A stretch of DNA of 64,000 nt from Inquilinus limosus_F (GTDB lineage Bacteria > Pseudomonadota > Alphaproteobacteria > DSM-16000 > Inquilinaceae): positions 145,285 through 209,284 of the forward strand of contig NZ_JAHVDK010000012.1 in NCBI RefSeq assembly GCF_051487185.1, written 5' to 3'. The notes under the pieces are model-generated. The model saw nothing but the letters and a program-made list of their open reading frames with translations, was not told the DNA's origin and did not search any database. Below, piece after piece: positions 26,014 to 33,706 of this stretch. The stretch's first letter is position 1. Each line of letters opens with the position of its first letter. A program made the position numbers and the translations under genes.

Positions 26014-27348
26014 TCAGGCCTCGCTCTTGTCCAGGATCGGCTTGAACTGCTCGGTCGCCTTGGCCAGCTCGGCCGCCGGGTCGGCCCCGCCGGCGATGTT
26101 GGTCAGGGCGATACCGAAGATGTCGCGGAACTCGGTGACCGGCACGATCACCGGCAGGCCGAGCTTGCTGATCTTGGCCGAGCCGGAGACGGCGTCGATC
26201 CAGTCTGGCGGCAGGGCCACACCCTTGCGCACCTCGGCATCGTCCAGGATCGAATTGCGGAACGGCACGCCCGAGCCGCTCTGCAGCAGGTCGGCCTGCA
26301 CCGTGCGCGACACCGCCCACTGGCAGAACAGGAAGGCGGCCTCCTTGTTCTCGCTGGCCGCCGCGACACCGATGCCGTCGCCGAAGGTGGCGGAGGCCTG
26401 CGCCTTCGGGCCCTTCGGCATGACGCCGTAGCCGACCTTGCCGACCACGCGCGACAGCTTCGGGTCCTCCAGCGGCTTGGCGAAGCCGACGCCGTCCAGC
26501 CACATGCCGATCTTGCCCTGCAGGAAGGCCGACTGGCACTCGTTCCAGTTGAAGCCGGTGACGCCGGGAGGAGCCGCCTTGGTCAGCAGGCGCTGATACA
26601 ACTTCGCCGCCTCGACCGCGCCGTCGGAAGTGGTGGCCAGGCTGCGGTCGTCGCCGACCGGGGCGACGCCGTTGCCGAGCATGAAGGAGGTCCAGACCGG
26701 GACATTGGCGTTCTTCATGCCGCGGGCGACGAAGCCGTAGGTGCCGGCGGCCGGGTCGGTCAGCGCCTCGGCGGCGGCGACCAGCTCCTCGAAGCTGCTC
26801 GGATACTTCAGCCCCTTGGCCGCGAACAGCTCCTTGTTCCAGTAGACGATCCAGTAGTCGACGCTCAGCGGCAGGCTGCCGACCGCGCCATCCGCGGCGG
26901 TGGCATAGGCCAGGCCGGCGCTGGAGAAGTCGTTCAGGCTCAGGCTCGGATCGGCGAGGGACGGGTCGGCGAGGAACGGCCGCAGGTCGGCCAGCCAGCC
27001 GCCCTTCTCGAACATCCGCTTCTGCACGTGGTAGCTGAGATGGATGACATCGAAGCTCGGCGCGCCGCTGTTGAACTCGACCACCGCCTTCTGCCGCTGC
27101 TGCTGCTCCGGCGTCTGCTCCAGCCCGACATCGATGCCGGTCAGGTCGGTGAACTCCTTCAGGTTCCGGGCGATGGTCTCGCTGCGCGGGCTCTTGACCA
27201 GGTTCACCTCGATATGGGTGCCCTCGTACTTCTTCCAGTCCGGCGCGGCCCAGGCCGGACGGATGCGGGGCAGGGCGCTGGCCGCGGCCGCCGCTGCGGT
27301 GCCGGCCAGAAGCGAGCGGCGGCTCAGTCTCGAAAAGAGTCCCATCAT
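26014..27348 (-). CDS. ABC transporter substrate-binding protein (sugar family)
   Basis: A 444-residue periplasmic solute-binding protein. A twin-arginine-type signal (LSRRSLLAGTAAAAAASALP) is followed by the mature fold: THIEVNLVKSPRSETIARNL, EFNSGAPSFDVIHLSYHVQK, VDYWIVYWNKELFAAKGLKY and FLQGKIGMWLDGVGFAK are characteristic of family 1 binding proteins. The ligand is not readable. The neighbouring DapA-like aldolase suggests a sugar acid or keto-sugar-acid precursor, as inference. The gene lies 54 bp after the GntR regulator. Confidence 0.9.
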   Translation of the reverse strand: MMGLFSRLSRRSLLAGTAAAAAASALPRIRPAWAAPDWKKYEGTHIEVNLVKSPRSETIARNLKEFTDLTGIDVGLEQTPEQQQRQKAVVEFNSGAPSFDVIHLSYHVQKRMFEKGGWLADLRPFLADPSLADPSLSLNDFSSAGLAYATAADGAVGSLPLSVDYWIVYWNKELFAAKGLKYPSSFEELVAAAEALTDPAAGTYGFVARGMKNANVPVWTSFMLGNGVAPVGDDRSLATTSDGAVEAAKLYQRLLTKAAPPGVTGFNWNECQSAFLQGKIGMWLDGVGFAKPLEDPKLSRVVGKVGYGVMPKGPKAQASATFGDGIGVAAASENKEAAFLFCQWAVSRTVQADLLQSGSGVPFRNSILDDAEVRKGVALPPDWIDAVSGSAKISKLGLPVIVPVTEFRDIFGIALTNIAGGADPAAELAKATEQFKPILDKSEA

Positions 27349-27402
27349 GTCCTCCCTTGCTTGGTTGGGCCGGGCGGGGCCGGCTGTTCATGCCAGATGA
27401 CG

Positions 27403-28068
27403 CTATAGCCCGAGGGCGCGGTTGCGGGCATTGGCAATGTGCGCGGTCATCGCCTCGGCGGCGCGGACCGGGTCGCGGGTGGCGATCGCGTCGATGATGC
27501 CGAGATGCTCGCGCATCACCGGCACCACGAGCCCGGCGATGCCGGTCAGCTCGCGCCGGATCAGCCGGATCTTGATCGAGTTGACGCGATAGGCCTTGGA
27601 GATGATCTCGTTGCCCAGCGCGTCGATGATGGTGTCGTGCAGCCCCCAGTCGGTGGCCTGGGCGTCGTCGACGACCTGCTGGGTTGCGCCTTCGCGCTCG
27701 ACCCGCGCGATGATCGCCTCGTGCTGCGCCCGCAGCGCCGCGAGGTCCGCATCGGTCACGGTGCGGGCGAAGGCGGCGGTCGCCTCCTTCTCCAGGAACA
27801 GCCGGAACTGGTAGGCATCGCGGATCATGGTCAGATCGATGTGCATGATCTGCATGCCCCGCTGCGGCACGGTCTTGATCAGCCCTTCGGCCTCCAGCCG
27901 CGGCACCAGCTCCCGGATCGCGCCGAGCGGCATCTGGGTCAGCGCCACCAGCTCGCGCTGGGAGATGAACTGCCCGGCGCGCAGGTTGTTGGCCAGAAGA
28001 TGCTGCGTGAAGCTGTCATAGGCCCGTTCGCGCAGCTTCAGCGGCTCGCGCTCGTCGCTGATGCTCAT
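27403..28068 (-). CDS. GntR-family (FCD-type) transcriptional regulator
   Basis: A 221-residue regulator. The N-terminal winged helix (about residues 12-75: FISQRELVALTQMPLGAIRE, then LEAEGLIKTVPQRGMQI) and the all-helical FCD effector domain (LTMIRDAYQFRLFLEKEATA, with later histidines in LHDTIID and MREHLGIIDAI that may ligate a metal) assign it to the FadR/FCD group. Its ATG overlaps the TGA of the DapA-like gene as ATGA. It probably controls its own operon through the ctgacatgtcag palindrome upstream of the first gene. Confidence 0.92.
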   Translation of the reverse strand: MSISDEREPLKLRERAYDSFTQHLLANNLRAGQFISQRELVALTQMPLGAIRELVPRLEAEGLIKTVPQRGMQIMHIDLTMIRDAYQFRLFLEKEATAAFARTVTDADLAALRAQHEAIIARVEREGATQQVVDDAQATDWGLHDTIIDALGNEIISKAYRVNSIKIRLIRRELTGIAGLVVPVMREHLGIIDAIATRDPVRAAEAMTAHIANARNRALGL

Positions 28069-28988
28069 CCGGCCGCCGCCCTGGCCGTGAACAGGCTCTC
28101 CGCCACGGCGCCCAGCCGCGCCGCCTCGGCCGGCGACAGGGGCTGCAGCGGCGCACGGGTGGCCAGCCAGGCCAGGTCGCCGCTGCGCTGCGCCACCAGC
28201 GCCTTGACCGCGGGGATCACCGGATAGGCCAGCAGCGCCTCGACCAGGCGGAGGATGCGGTCGTTCTCGCGCCCGTCCCGCACCATCGGCAGCATCGCCT
28301 CGGGGTAGATGTTGGCGATGCCGGAGATGGCGCCCTGGCCGCCCAGCCGGACCGCGGCGGCGAGGCAGCGCTCATCGCCGATCAGGATGGCCAGGTCGCG
28401 ATGCGCCGCCAGCAGGGCCTGGGCATAGTCCCAGTCGCCGGAGGAATCCTTGACGCCGCGGATCACCTCGGGGAAGGCGGCGCGCAGCCGGCCGACGAGG
28501 TCGATCGAGAGCGGCACCTGGGTGACGCTCGGGATATGGTAGAGGATGACGCCGCGGGCGGCGGTGCCCAGCTGCTCGAACACCCGGGCGAACCAGGCGA
28601 ACAGGCCGTCGTTGCCGACCCCCTTGAAGTAGAAGGGCGGCGGCAGCAGCAGCGCATCCGCCCCGAAATCCAGCGCCAGCCGCGCCTGCGCCACGGCGTC
28701 CTCGGCCGAGGAGGCGGCGATGCCGCCGACCAGCTGCCGCCCCTCGATGCCGGCGCCGGCGAAGGCGCCCAGCACCTGCTCGCGCTCGGACAGGGAGAAG
28801 GCCGCGCCCTCGCCGGTGGTGCCGAAGGCGGTGACGGTGCGGCAGCCATGGGCCAGGCACCAGCGCGCATGGGCGACGAGGCGCGGAAAGTCGACATGGC
28901 CGTCCGGCCGGAAGGGGACGGTCAGGGCCGCGGAAAGGCCGAAACGCTCGCCTGGCTGGGACACGTCCAACTCCCTGTCGTCGGCCAC
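28065..28988 (-). CDS. Dihydrodipicolinate synthase / N-acetylneuraminate lyase family aldolase
   Basis: A 307-residue class I aldolase with a TIM barrel. GTTGEG (residues 56-61) binds the pyruvate carboxylate, Tyr150 (VILYHIPSVTQ) is the catalytic tyrosine, and Lys180 (RGVKDSSGD) forms the Schiff base. It is probably not the biosynthetic DapA: it heads a catabolic-looking operon with a GntR regulator and a sugar ABC importer, so a keto-deoxy sugar acid is a likelier substrate, for example in the dehydratase/aldolase branch of this family. Substrate uncertain. Confidence 0.87.
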   Translation of the reverse strand: MADDRELDVSQPGERFGLSAALTVPFRPDGHVDFPRLVAHARWCLAHGCRTVTAFGTTGEGAAFSLSEREQVLGAFAGAGIEGRQLVGGIAASSAEDAVAQARLALDFGADALLLPPPFYFKGVGNDGLFAWFARVFEQLGTAARGVILYHIPSVTQVPLSIDLVGRLRAAFPEVIRGVKDSSGDWDYAQALLAAHRDLAILIGDERCLAAAVRLGGQGAISGIANIYPEAMLPMVRDGRENDRILRLVEALLAYPVIPAVKALVAQRSGDLAWLATRAPLQPLSPAEAARLGAVAESLFTARAAAG

Positions 28989-29019
28989 GCGAGCTCAGCG
29001 CGCGGCCAGTGATGTCGAT

Positions 29020-29031
29020 CTGACATGTCAG
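29020..29031. promoter_or_regulatory. Palindromic operator upstream of the aldolase/ABC operon
   Basis: ctgacatgtcag is a perfect 12-bp palindrome starting 32 bp upstream of the first gene of the operon. FCD-type GntR regulators bind short dyads of this form, and the operon encodes such a regulator, so autoregulation is a natural inference. A partial copy (atgtcga) lies at 29057-29063. Confidence 0.5.
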
Positions 29032-29170
29032 TCGTAGCGCGCCTGTCCACAAGCGTCAATATGTCGAACAAAAGATCGAAGGGAGCAGGGCAGATCACCT
29101 CTTCCGGCACGCGGGAAAGGCAGGACGTTCCGGCTCATGACCAGGGGAGGGGGCGCCACAGAAGTGGCGC

Positions 29171-29893
29171 TCAGCTGCTGTCCAGCTTCGCAGGCACGGG
29201 TGGCGGACGGACGTCGTCGAGCTCGTCCGCCTGTGAAGGCCAGCCGTCTCCGGTGTCGGGATTCACAGCAGTGATGTCCATGCCAGCGTCGGGCGGATTG
29301 CCGGAGGCGTTGTCGTTGGCCCCGGCGACATCGTCCCAGCCCTGCGGCAGACGGCTCGGGTCCAGCCGGCGGCCGAGCCAGCGGCAGACCTCCCGCACGA
29401 ATTCACCGGCCGACAGGGTGTCGAGCTGCACGTCCAGAACCTCGTCCTCGGTCAGCCGTTCCCACACCTCCTCCCGCAGGCGTTCGGTCTCCTCGGGGGC
29501 GACGGCCTCGCCGGCCGCGTCGAGATCCGCGGCCTCGGCGGCCGCGACCGCCTCGGCCACGGCCTTGACCGCCTGCTCCCGCCGCCGGCGGCGGCGCTCC
29601 AGCGCCCCCGACTCCGTGGCCTCGGCCCGGCGGTGCAAATAGTCGCCGCGGATCCGCTCGGCCATGGCGATCGACAGCCGGATCGAGCGGGACAGGCGCG
29701 ACTGCATCAGCGGGAAATCCGGCGGCTCCTCCGGCCCTGCCAGGGTGGTCGACTGCTGCTGCCGCTCGGTCAGCCGCTTGCAGCGGATGTCGATCTCGAC
29801 CACTTCGCGCAGCTTCTCCAGCGCCCATCCCGTCCAGTTCAGGTCGGGATCGCGGGTCTCGCCTGCGTCGCGATCGGTCTGCGCCATCTCCAT
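29171..29893 (-). CDS. Hypothetical protein with basic coiled-coil segment
   Basis: A protein of about 240 residues that I do not recognise. The N-terminal half is helical: WTGWALEKLREVVEIDIRCK, then RLSRSIRLSIAMAERIRGDY. A basic and alanine-rich stretch (GALERRRRRREQAVKAVAEA) looks like a coiled coil. A second helical block (FVREVCRWLGRRLDPSRLP) precedes a proline- and aspartate-rich tail. Possible starts at 29911 (TTG), 29905, 29893 and 29887 all lack a ribosome site at good spacing, so the start is uncertain. It lies just left of the AT-rich DUF4238 islet. Confidence 0.55.
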   Translation of the reverse strand: MEMAQTDRDAGETRDPDLNWTGWALEKLREVVEIDIRCKRLTERQQQSTTLAGPEEPPDFPLMQSRLSRSIRLSIAMAERIRGDYLHRRAEATESGALERRRRRREQAVKAVAEAVAAAEAADLDAAGEAVAPEETERLREEVWERLTEDEVLDVQLDTLSAGEFVREVCRWLGRRLDPSRLPQGWDDVAGANDNASGNPPDAGMDITAVNPDTGDGWPSQADELDDVRPPPVPAKLDSS

Positions 29894-29911
29894 GGAACAT
29901 ATCATGAACAA

Positions 29912-30279
29912 ATATGCGGGTTAACGCAACCGGAACATTCTGTCCGCTACGCGACCAGCGAGACGGTCGTCAGCAACACCAATCCGTGCCGGTTCAATGT
30001 TATCAGTGGGATATAGCCGGGCGCGGGCTTTGGCAGAGCGCTGATGGTCCGGAATGGGCGGAAGCGGACCTGACGGGTTCCGCCGCAAGTGCCGTGCCGC
30101 TGACAGCAAGGGTGACGAGCGGTCACCGCACCGGGCTACCGAAAGCGGACCCGCCCGGATTCGACCCTTTTCGGCGTCAAGGTATGTGCATATTAATCTG
30201 GCACTCGGCTGGGAAGTGTCGCGGCTCGGCTGCTGTATGAGTGACTGCAAAGAATATCTGTCCAAAGGCGAGTTGACGC
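29912..30279. other. Intergenic region left of the DUF4238 gene
   Basis: These 368 bases carry no gene I can support. Base composition falls from the left, where it is GC-rich, towards the right, where the AT-rich DUF4238 gene begins. A ribosome-site-like aagg lies at 30264-30267, about 12 bp before that gene. I see no tRNA or obvious attachment-site repeat. Confidence 0.5.
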
Positions 30280-31374
30280 ATGGCTCAAAACAAGAATCAG
30301 CATTATGTTCCTCGCTGCTATCTAGATACATTCTCTGTTAACAACAATCGAAAATCGATAAATGCTTTTAGAATTGTAGACGGACATAAGATAAAAAATG
30401 CGCCGATTAAAGGGCAGTGTGCAAAGGCGTATTTTTATGGAAAAGATCTAGCTTTGGAAAAGTTCTTACAATTACCAGAAGGCGAGTACGCCACCGTCGT
30501 AAGAGAAATGTTGTCTCCAAAATTCTCTCTCGATCCGCGACACATCGATGTGCTTAAACGCTTCTGGCTATTGCAATTCCACAGAACGGACGCCGCATCT
30601 CGTCGAACGGCGATGATGATGGCAGATCAAGATGATATCGTATTCCGTGGGAATACTCCGCCAGAGCGGCAAATGTCGGAGCAGGACATATTGCACATGG
30701 GCGTCAGAGTCTCGATGAGAAGCTTAAATGTAATAGAAGATCTGAAGACATGCCTAATTCGAAATGCGACAAAGATGCCGTTTATAACATCGGATGATCC
30801 CGCCATTCTCACAAACAGATGGTACAACCAAAATAAGTTAGCCAAGGGTCTTTCTTATGGAGTGGGAAATTATGGTACATTATTAATGCTTCCCTTATCT
30901 CCATCTGTTTACTGCGTCATTTATGATGGGGATGTTTACAATATATCTAACTCTGCTGGCTGGGTTGTTGTTGACAGGATTTCTGATGTGACGGCCCTCA
31001 ATCAATTCCAAGTTATAAAATGTCAATCGACACTATATTTTGACAACTGGGAAAAAATTGATTACATGCAGCAGTTATGTGATAACTATATTTCCCTTCG
31101 GCCCGAAAAGCGCCATGAAATCATAAAGCTGATTTTGGCATATACAGATGAAAATGGAGAGCACTATAAGCCATTCGATGAATCGGAGTGGGACAAATCG
31201 AAGCCTCTCATTTTGCATGCCAGAACACATGAAGGGCGGCCGAGCCGGTGGCCCTCGTTTATTAGATTTCGTACTAATCCAAAAATCTATACGAATGGCT
31301 CGGGTGTTGGCTTTGCGAGAAGGGCGGTGATCGAGAGTGAGTTCATGGGACTCGGGGGATTTCATCTAATATGA
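30280..31374 (+). CDS. DUF4238-family protein in an AT-rich islet
   Basis: A 364-residue protein beginning MAQNKNQHYVPRCYLDTFSV; the QHYVPRxYLxxF opening is the hallmark of DUF4238. Other family-like blocks are LKRFWLLQFHRT, MPFITSDDPAILTN, and LLMLPLSPSVYCVIYDGD. The function of the family is not established. Base composition is about 40% G+C, far below the roughly 70% of its neighbours, and codon choice is A/T-ending; recent horizontal acquisition is the obvious reading. It stands alone between a hypothetical gene and a 152-bp palindrome. DUF4238 genes are often found singly in accessory regions. Confidence 0.9.
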   Translation: MAQNKNQHYVPRCYLDTFSVNNNRKSINAFRIVDGHKIKNAPIKGQCAKAYFYGKDLALEKFLQLPEGEYATVVREMLSPKFSLDPRHIDVLKRFWLLQFHRTDAASRRTAMMMADQDDIVFRGNTPPERQMSEQDILHMGVRVSMRSLNVIEDLKTCLIRNATKMPFITSDDPAILTNRWYNQNKLAKGLSYGVGNYGTLLMLPLSPSVYCVIYDGDVYNISNSAGWVVVDRISDVTALNQFQVIKCQSTLYFDNWEKIDYMQQLCDNYISLRPEKRHEIIKLILAYTDENGEHYKPFDESEWDKSKPLILHARTHEGRPSRWPSFIRFRTNPKIYTNGSGVGFARRAVIESEFMGLGGFHLI

Positions 31375-31732
31375 TGAATATCATCAGCTACCCTTTGCGT
31401 CGGCCCATGCCTCTAACGGATTTGAATCGTCGGGGATGTCGCTTCAGAGGAGCCAACAGAACCTCTGATCGGCCGCATCGAGCCGGCTGCGGACCACGCA
31501 AAAAGGCACGACCTCTCGCTGCGCCTCATGACCGCTCAAGGTCGTATGCGCTCGGCAGGCCATAGCCATAGACTCAGCGGATCAGAGTAAGTGGCGCATG
31601 AGAACCAGGTGTTTGGTCCCGGCATTTGGCGGAGTGAGTTGGGCCTGAATCGCCGGGGCTCATTGTCCAGATCTTGCTGGTACACTCGTAGAATGTGAGG
31701 CCGGTGAGGGTTTTGAGGCGGCGCCCGGCAGC
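31375..31732. other. Intergenic region right of the DUF4238 gene
   Basis: No supported gene lies in these 358 bases. Composition returns to GC-rich. The part from about 31590 to 31700 reads LTPPNAGTKHLVLMRHLL then a stop on the minus strand without an upstream start, which could be the tail of a decayed gene, but I do not recognise it. The 152-bp palindromic element begins immediately to the right. Confidence 0.4.
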
Positions 31733-31884
31733 CCTCAGAGCCCTTTTGGAATGCTACTGGCGAGGCCGTCTGACGGCGGTTTCTCCGCTTCCGGTGCTCA
31801 CGGACTCCATGTCCGCTGCGCTCCGGTTCTCGAAACCACCGCCAGCCGACTCACGCCAGCGCATTTCCAAAAAGGGCTCTCAGG
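31733..31884. repeat. 152-bp imperfect palindrome (MITE-like or large intergenic hairpin)
   Basis: The left end (cctcagagcccttttggaat) and the right end (tttccaaaaagggctctcag) are near reverse complements. Pairing continues inward, with small bulges, to a central cggac-tccat-gtccg hairpin at 31801-31815. The whole element is thus one long imperfect stem. Its right end overlaps the stop codon of the homocysteine methyltransferase gene. It may be a miniature inverted-repeat element or a dispersed hairpin repeat; only one copy was seen in the window. Confidence 0.7.
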
Positions 31885-32797
31885 TCTTCGCCAACTCCGG
31901 CAGGGCCGCGCGGATGCGGGCGATGTGCTCCGGACCGATGCCGCAGCAGCCGCCGACCAGGGTGGCGCCGAGCCCGACCCAGCGGCGGATCCAGCCGAGA
32001 TAGCTGTCGGGGTCGAGATCGGCCCGCAGCTCCGACAGGCCCTCATTGGCCGTCGCGTCCTCCGGCTGGGGCGGGAAGGCGTTGGCGTACACCCCGATCC
32101 GGGCCAGCGACCGTGCCTCGCCGATGATCCGGGCCGCCACGACGATGGCGTCGCCCATCACCTCGGGCTGGCTGCAGTTGAACAGCACCGCCTCGGCGCC
32201 GAGATCGAGCGCCGCCTGCACCGCCTCCTCGACCGGCTCGCCCGAGCGCAGCCGCGGCATCCCCGGCTCGGGCCGTTCGTCCTCGACGGTATAGGAGATC
32301 CACAGCGGCTTGCCGCGCCCGGCCACGGCGGCCGCCGCCGCGGCGACCTCGCGGATCGAGCTTTGGGTCTCGGCCAGCCAGAGATCGACATGCGGCGCCA
32401 GCCCGTCGACCAGGACCCGGGCGATCTCCGGCGCGCGCTCCGGCTCGAACACGTCGGGGCGGTAAGATCCGAACAGTGGCGGCAGCGATCCCGCCACCCG
32501 CACCGGGGCGGCGGCCGACTGCGCAGCCTGGCGCGCCAGCCGGCCCGACAGGTCGGCCAGCGCCTGCCCCTGCGCGGCAAAACGGTCCTCGCCGATGTGG
32601 AAGGGCACCAGCGCGTAGCTGTTGGTGGTGATCACCTCGGCCCCGGCGGCGATGAAGGCCGCATGCGCCGCCTGCACCGTCTCCGGCGCCTTCATCAGCG
32701 CCAGCGCCGACCATTCCGGCTGCCGGAACGGCGCTCCCATCCGGGCGAGTTGCCGTCCCATGCCGCCATCCAGCAGCGCCACGCCGAGTCCTGACAT
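31880..32797 (-). CDS. mmuM: Homocysteine S-methyltransferase family protein (MmuM-like)
   Basis: A 305-residue zinc-dependent methyltransferase that moves a methyl group from S-methylmethionine, or a similar donor, to homocysteine. It opens LLDGGMGRQLARMG; EVITTNSYALVPFHIGE is a family block; and the zinc cysteines are in FNCSQPEVM and VGGCCGIGPEHI. The length matches MmuM (about 310). I chose the ATG at 32797, just before the barrel begins; a GTG at 32860 would add 21 unconserved residues. No S-methylmethionine permease (mmuP) is adjacent. The stop overlaps a palindromic element. Confidence 0.88.
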   Translation of the reverse strand: MSGLGVALLDGGMGRQLARMGAPFRQPEWSALALMKAPETVQAAHAAFIAAGAEVITTNSYALVPFHIGEDRFAAQGQALADLSGRLARQAAQSAAAPVRVAGSLPPLFGSYRPDVFEPERAPEIARVLVDGLAPHVDLWLAETQSSIREVAAAAAAVAGRGKPLWISYTVEDERPEPGMPRLRSGEPVEEAVQAALDLGAEAVLFNCSQPEVMGDAIVVAARIIGEARSLARIGVYANAFPPQPEDATANEGLSELRADLDPDSYLGWIRRWVGLGATLVGGCCGIGPEHIARIRAALPELAKT

Positions 32798-32883
32798 GTC
32801 GAATCCATCGGTTCCGTTCGGGAGGTGACACTGACGCTTCGGCACCCCCGCCGCCAACACAAACTGACGGCCGAAATTATTGA

Positions 32884-32970
32884 CCCGTCATGGCGAGCCC
32901 CGCAGGGGCGTGGCCATCCAGCGGCTCGATCTCTGGATGGCCACGGCGCTCCGCGCCTCGCCATGACGGG
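32884..32970. repeat. Palindromic intergenic repeat, copy A
   Basis: The 14-bp outer arms (cccgtcatggcgag / ctcgccatgacggg) and the 12-bp inner arms (gtggccatccag / ctggatggccac) are both perfect. The element lies between mmuM and the response regulator. Related copies are at 44156-44245 and 49781-49885, so this is a dispersed family of REP-like palindromes. Confidence 0.85.
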
Positions 32971-33037
32971 AAGGGGCTGAAGAGGCGATCTCAAGGACAC
33001 TGGTACGGCTCATCTTCCGCATCCTGGGGAGCCTCAA

Positions 33038-33706
33038 TCACTTCGGCGCGGTCGCCGGACCCTGCGGGCCGGCCTGGACCAGGCCCATGCCCATGGCCAG
33101 CCATACCAGATGGGCGTCGGTGCGCGCACCGACCTTGGCCTTGATCTGATAGTGGTAGTTGCGGACGGTCTTGAGGCTGAGATGCAGCGAGACCGAGATC
33201 TCCTCATCCGACCAGCCCGAGGCGAGGAGGCGGAGGATCTCGGCCTCGCGCGGGCTGAGCTCGTCCAGCGGAGAGCTCGGCCGGGAGAGGCGCTCGGCGG
33301 CGATCTCCTGGGCCACGTCGTCGCTCATGGCCCGGCCGCCCCGGGCCACGACCGCGACCGAGTTGACCAGCTCGGCGGCGTCGCTGCCCTTGGTGACGTA
33401 GCCCGCGGCGCCCGCCTCGAACGCCTTCAGCGCGAAGCCGGCGCCGCTGTGCATGGTGAAGACGAGGATGCGGGCGTCGCGGTCCCACTGCCGGATGTGC
33501 CGCAGCGCCTCGATCCCGCCGACGCCCGGAAGCGACAGGTCCATGACCACGACGTCGGGCTTCGTCCTCTGATAGGCCTGGTAGGCGGACACGGCGTCAT
33601 GGGCCTCCGCCACCACCCGGTAGCCCGGCGTGCGCTCCAGCAGCCGCCGGTAGCCTTCCCGCACGATGGGATGGTCGTCGACCAGCAGGATGGTGAGCTC
33701 GGTCAC
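33038..33706 (-). CDS. NarL/FixJ-family response regulator
   Basis: A 222-residue response regulator. The receiver domain has the acidic pair Asp10-Asp11 (LLVDDHP), the phospho-acceptor Asp56 (VVVMDLSLPG), and a lysine in GYVTKGSDA. The C-terminal LuxR-type helix-turn-helix is LSPREAEILRLLASGWSDEE, then ISVSLHLSLKTVRNYHYQIK. It starts at a GTG that overlaps the TGA of the sensor kinase gene as GTGA, so kinase and regulator are made together. By position it is the likely controller of the divergent channel operon. Confidence 0.95.
   Translation of the reverse strand: MTELTILLVDDHPIVREGYRRLLERTPGYRVVAEAHDAVSAYQAYQRTKPDVVVMDLSLPGVGGIEALRHIRQWDRDARILVFTMHSGAGFALKAFEAGAAGYVTKGSDAAELVNSVAVVARGGRAMSDDVAQEIAAERLSRPSSPLDELSPREAEILRLLASGWSDEEISVSLHLSLKTVRNYHYQIKAKVGARTDAHLVWLAMGMGLVQAGPQGPATAPK

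Noticed and set aside
30280..31374. Remnant of a prophage or integrative element around DUF4238
   Set aside because: No integrase, structural genes, tRNA target or flanking direct repeat can be seen; only composition and a palindrome mark the islet.
31371..31565. 64-codon open frame after DUF4238
   Set aside because: No ribosome site, no similarity, and arginine/proline-rich composition typical of spurious frames.
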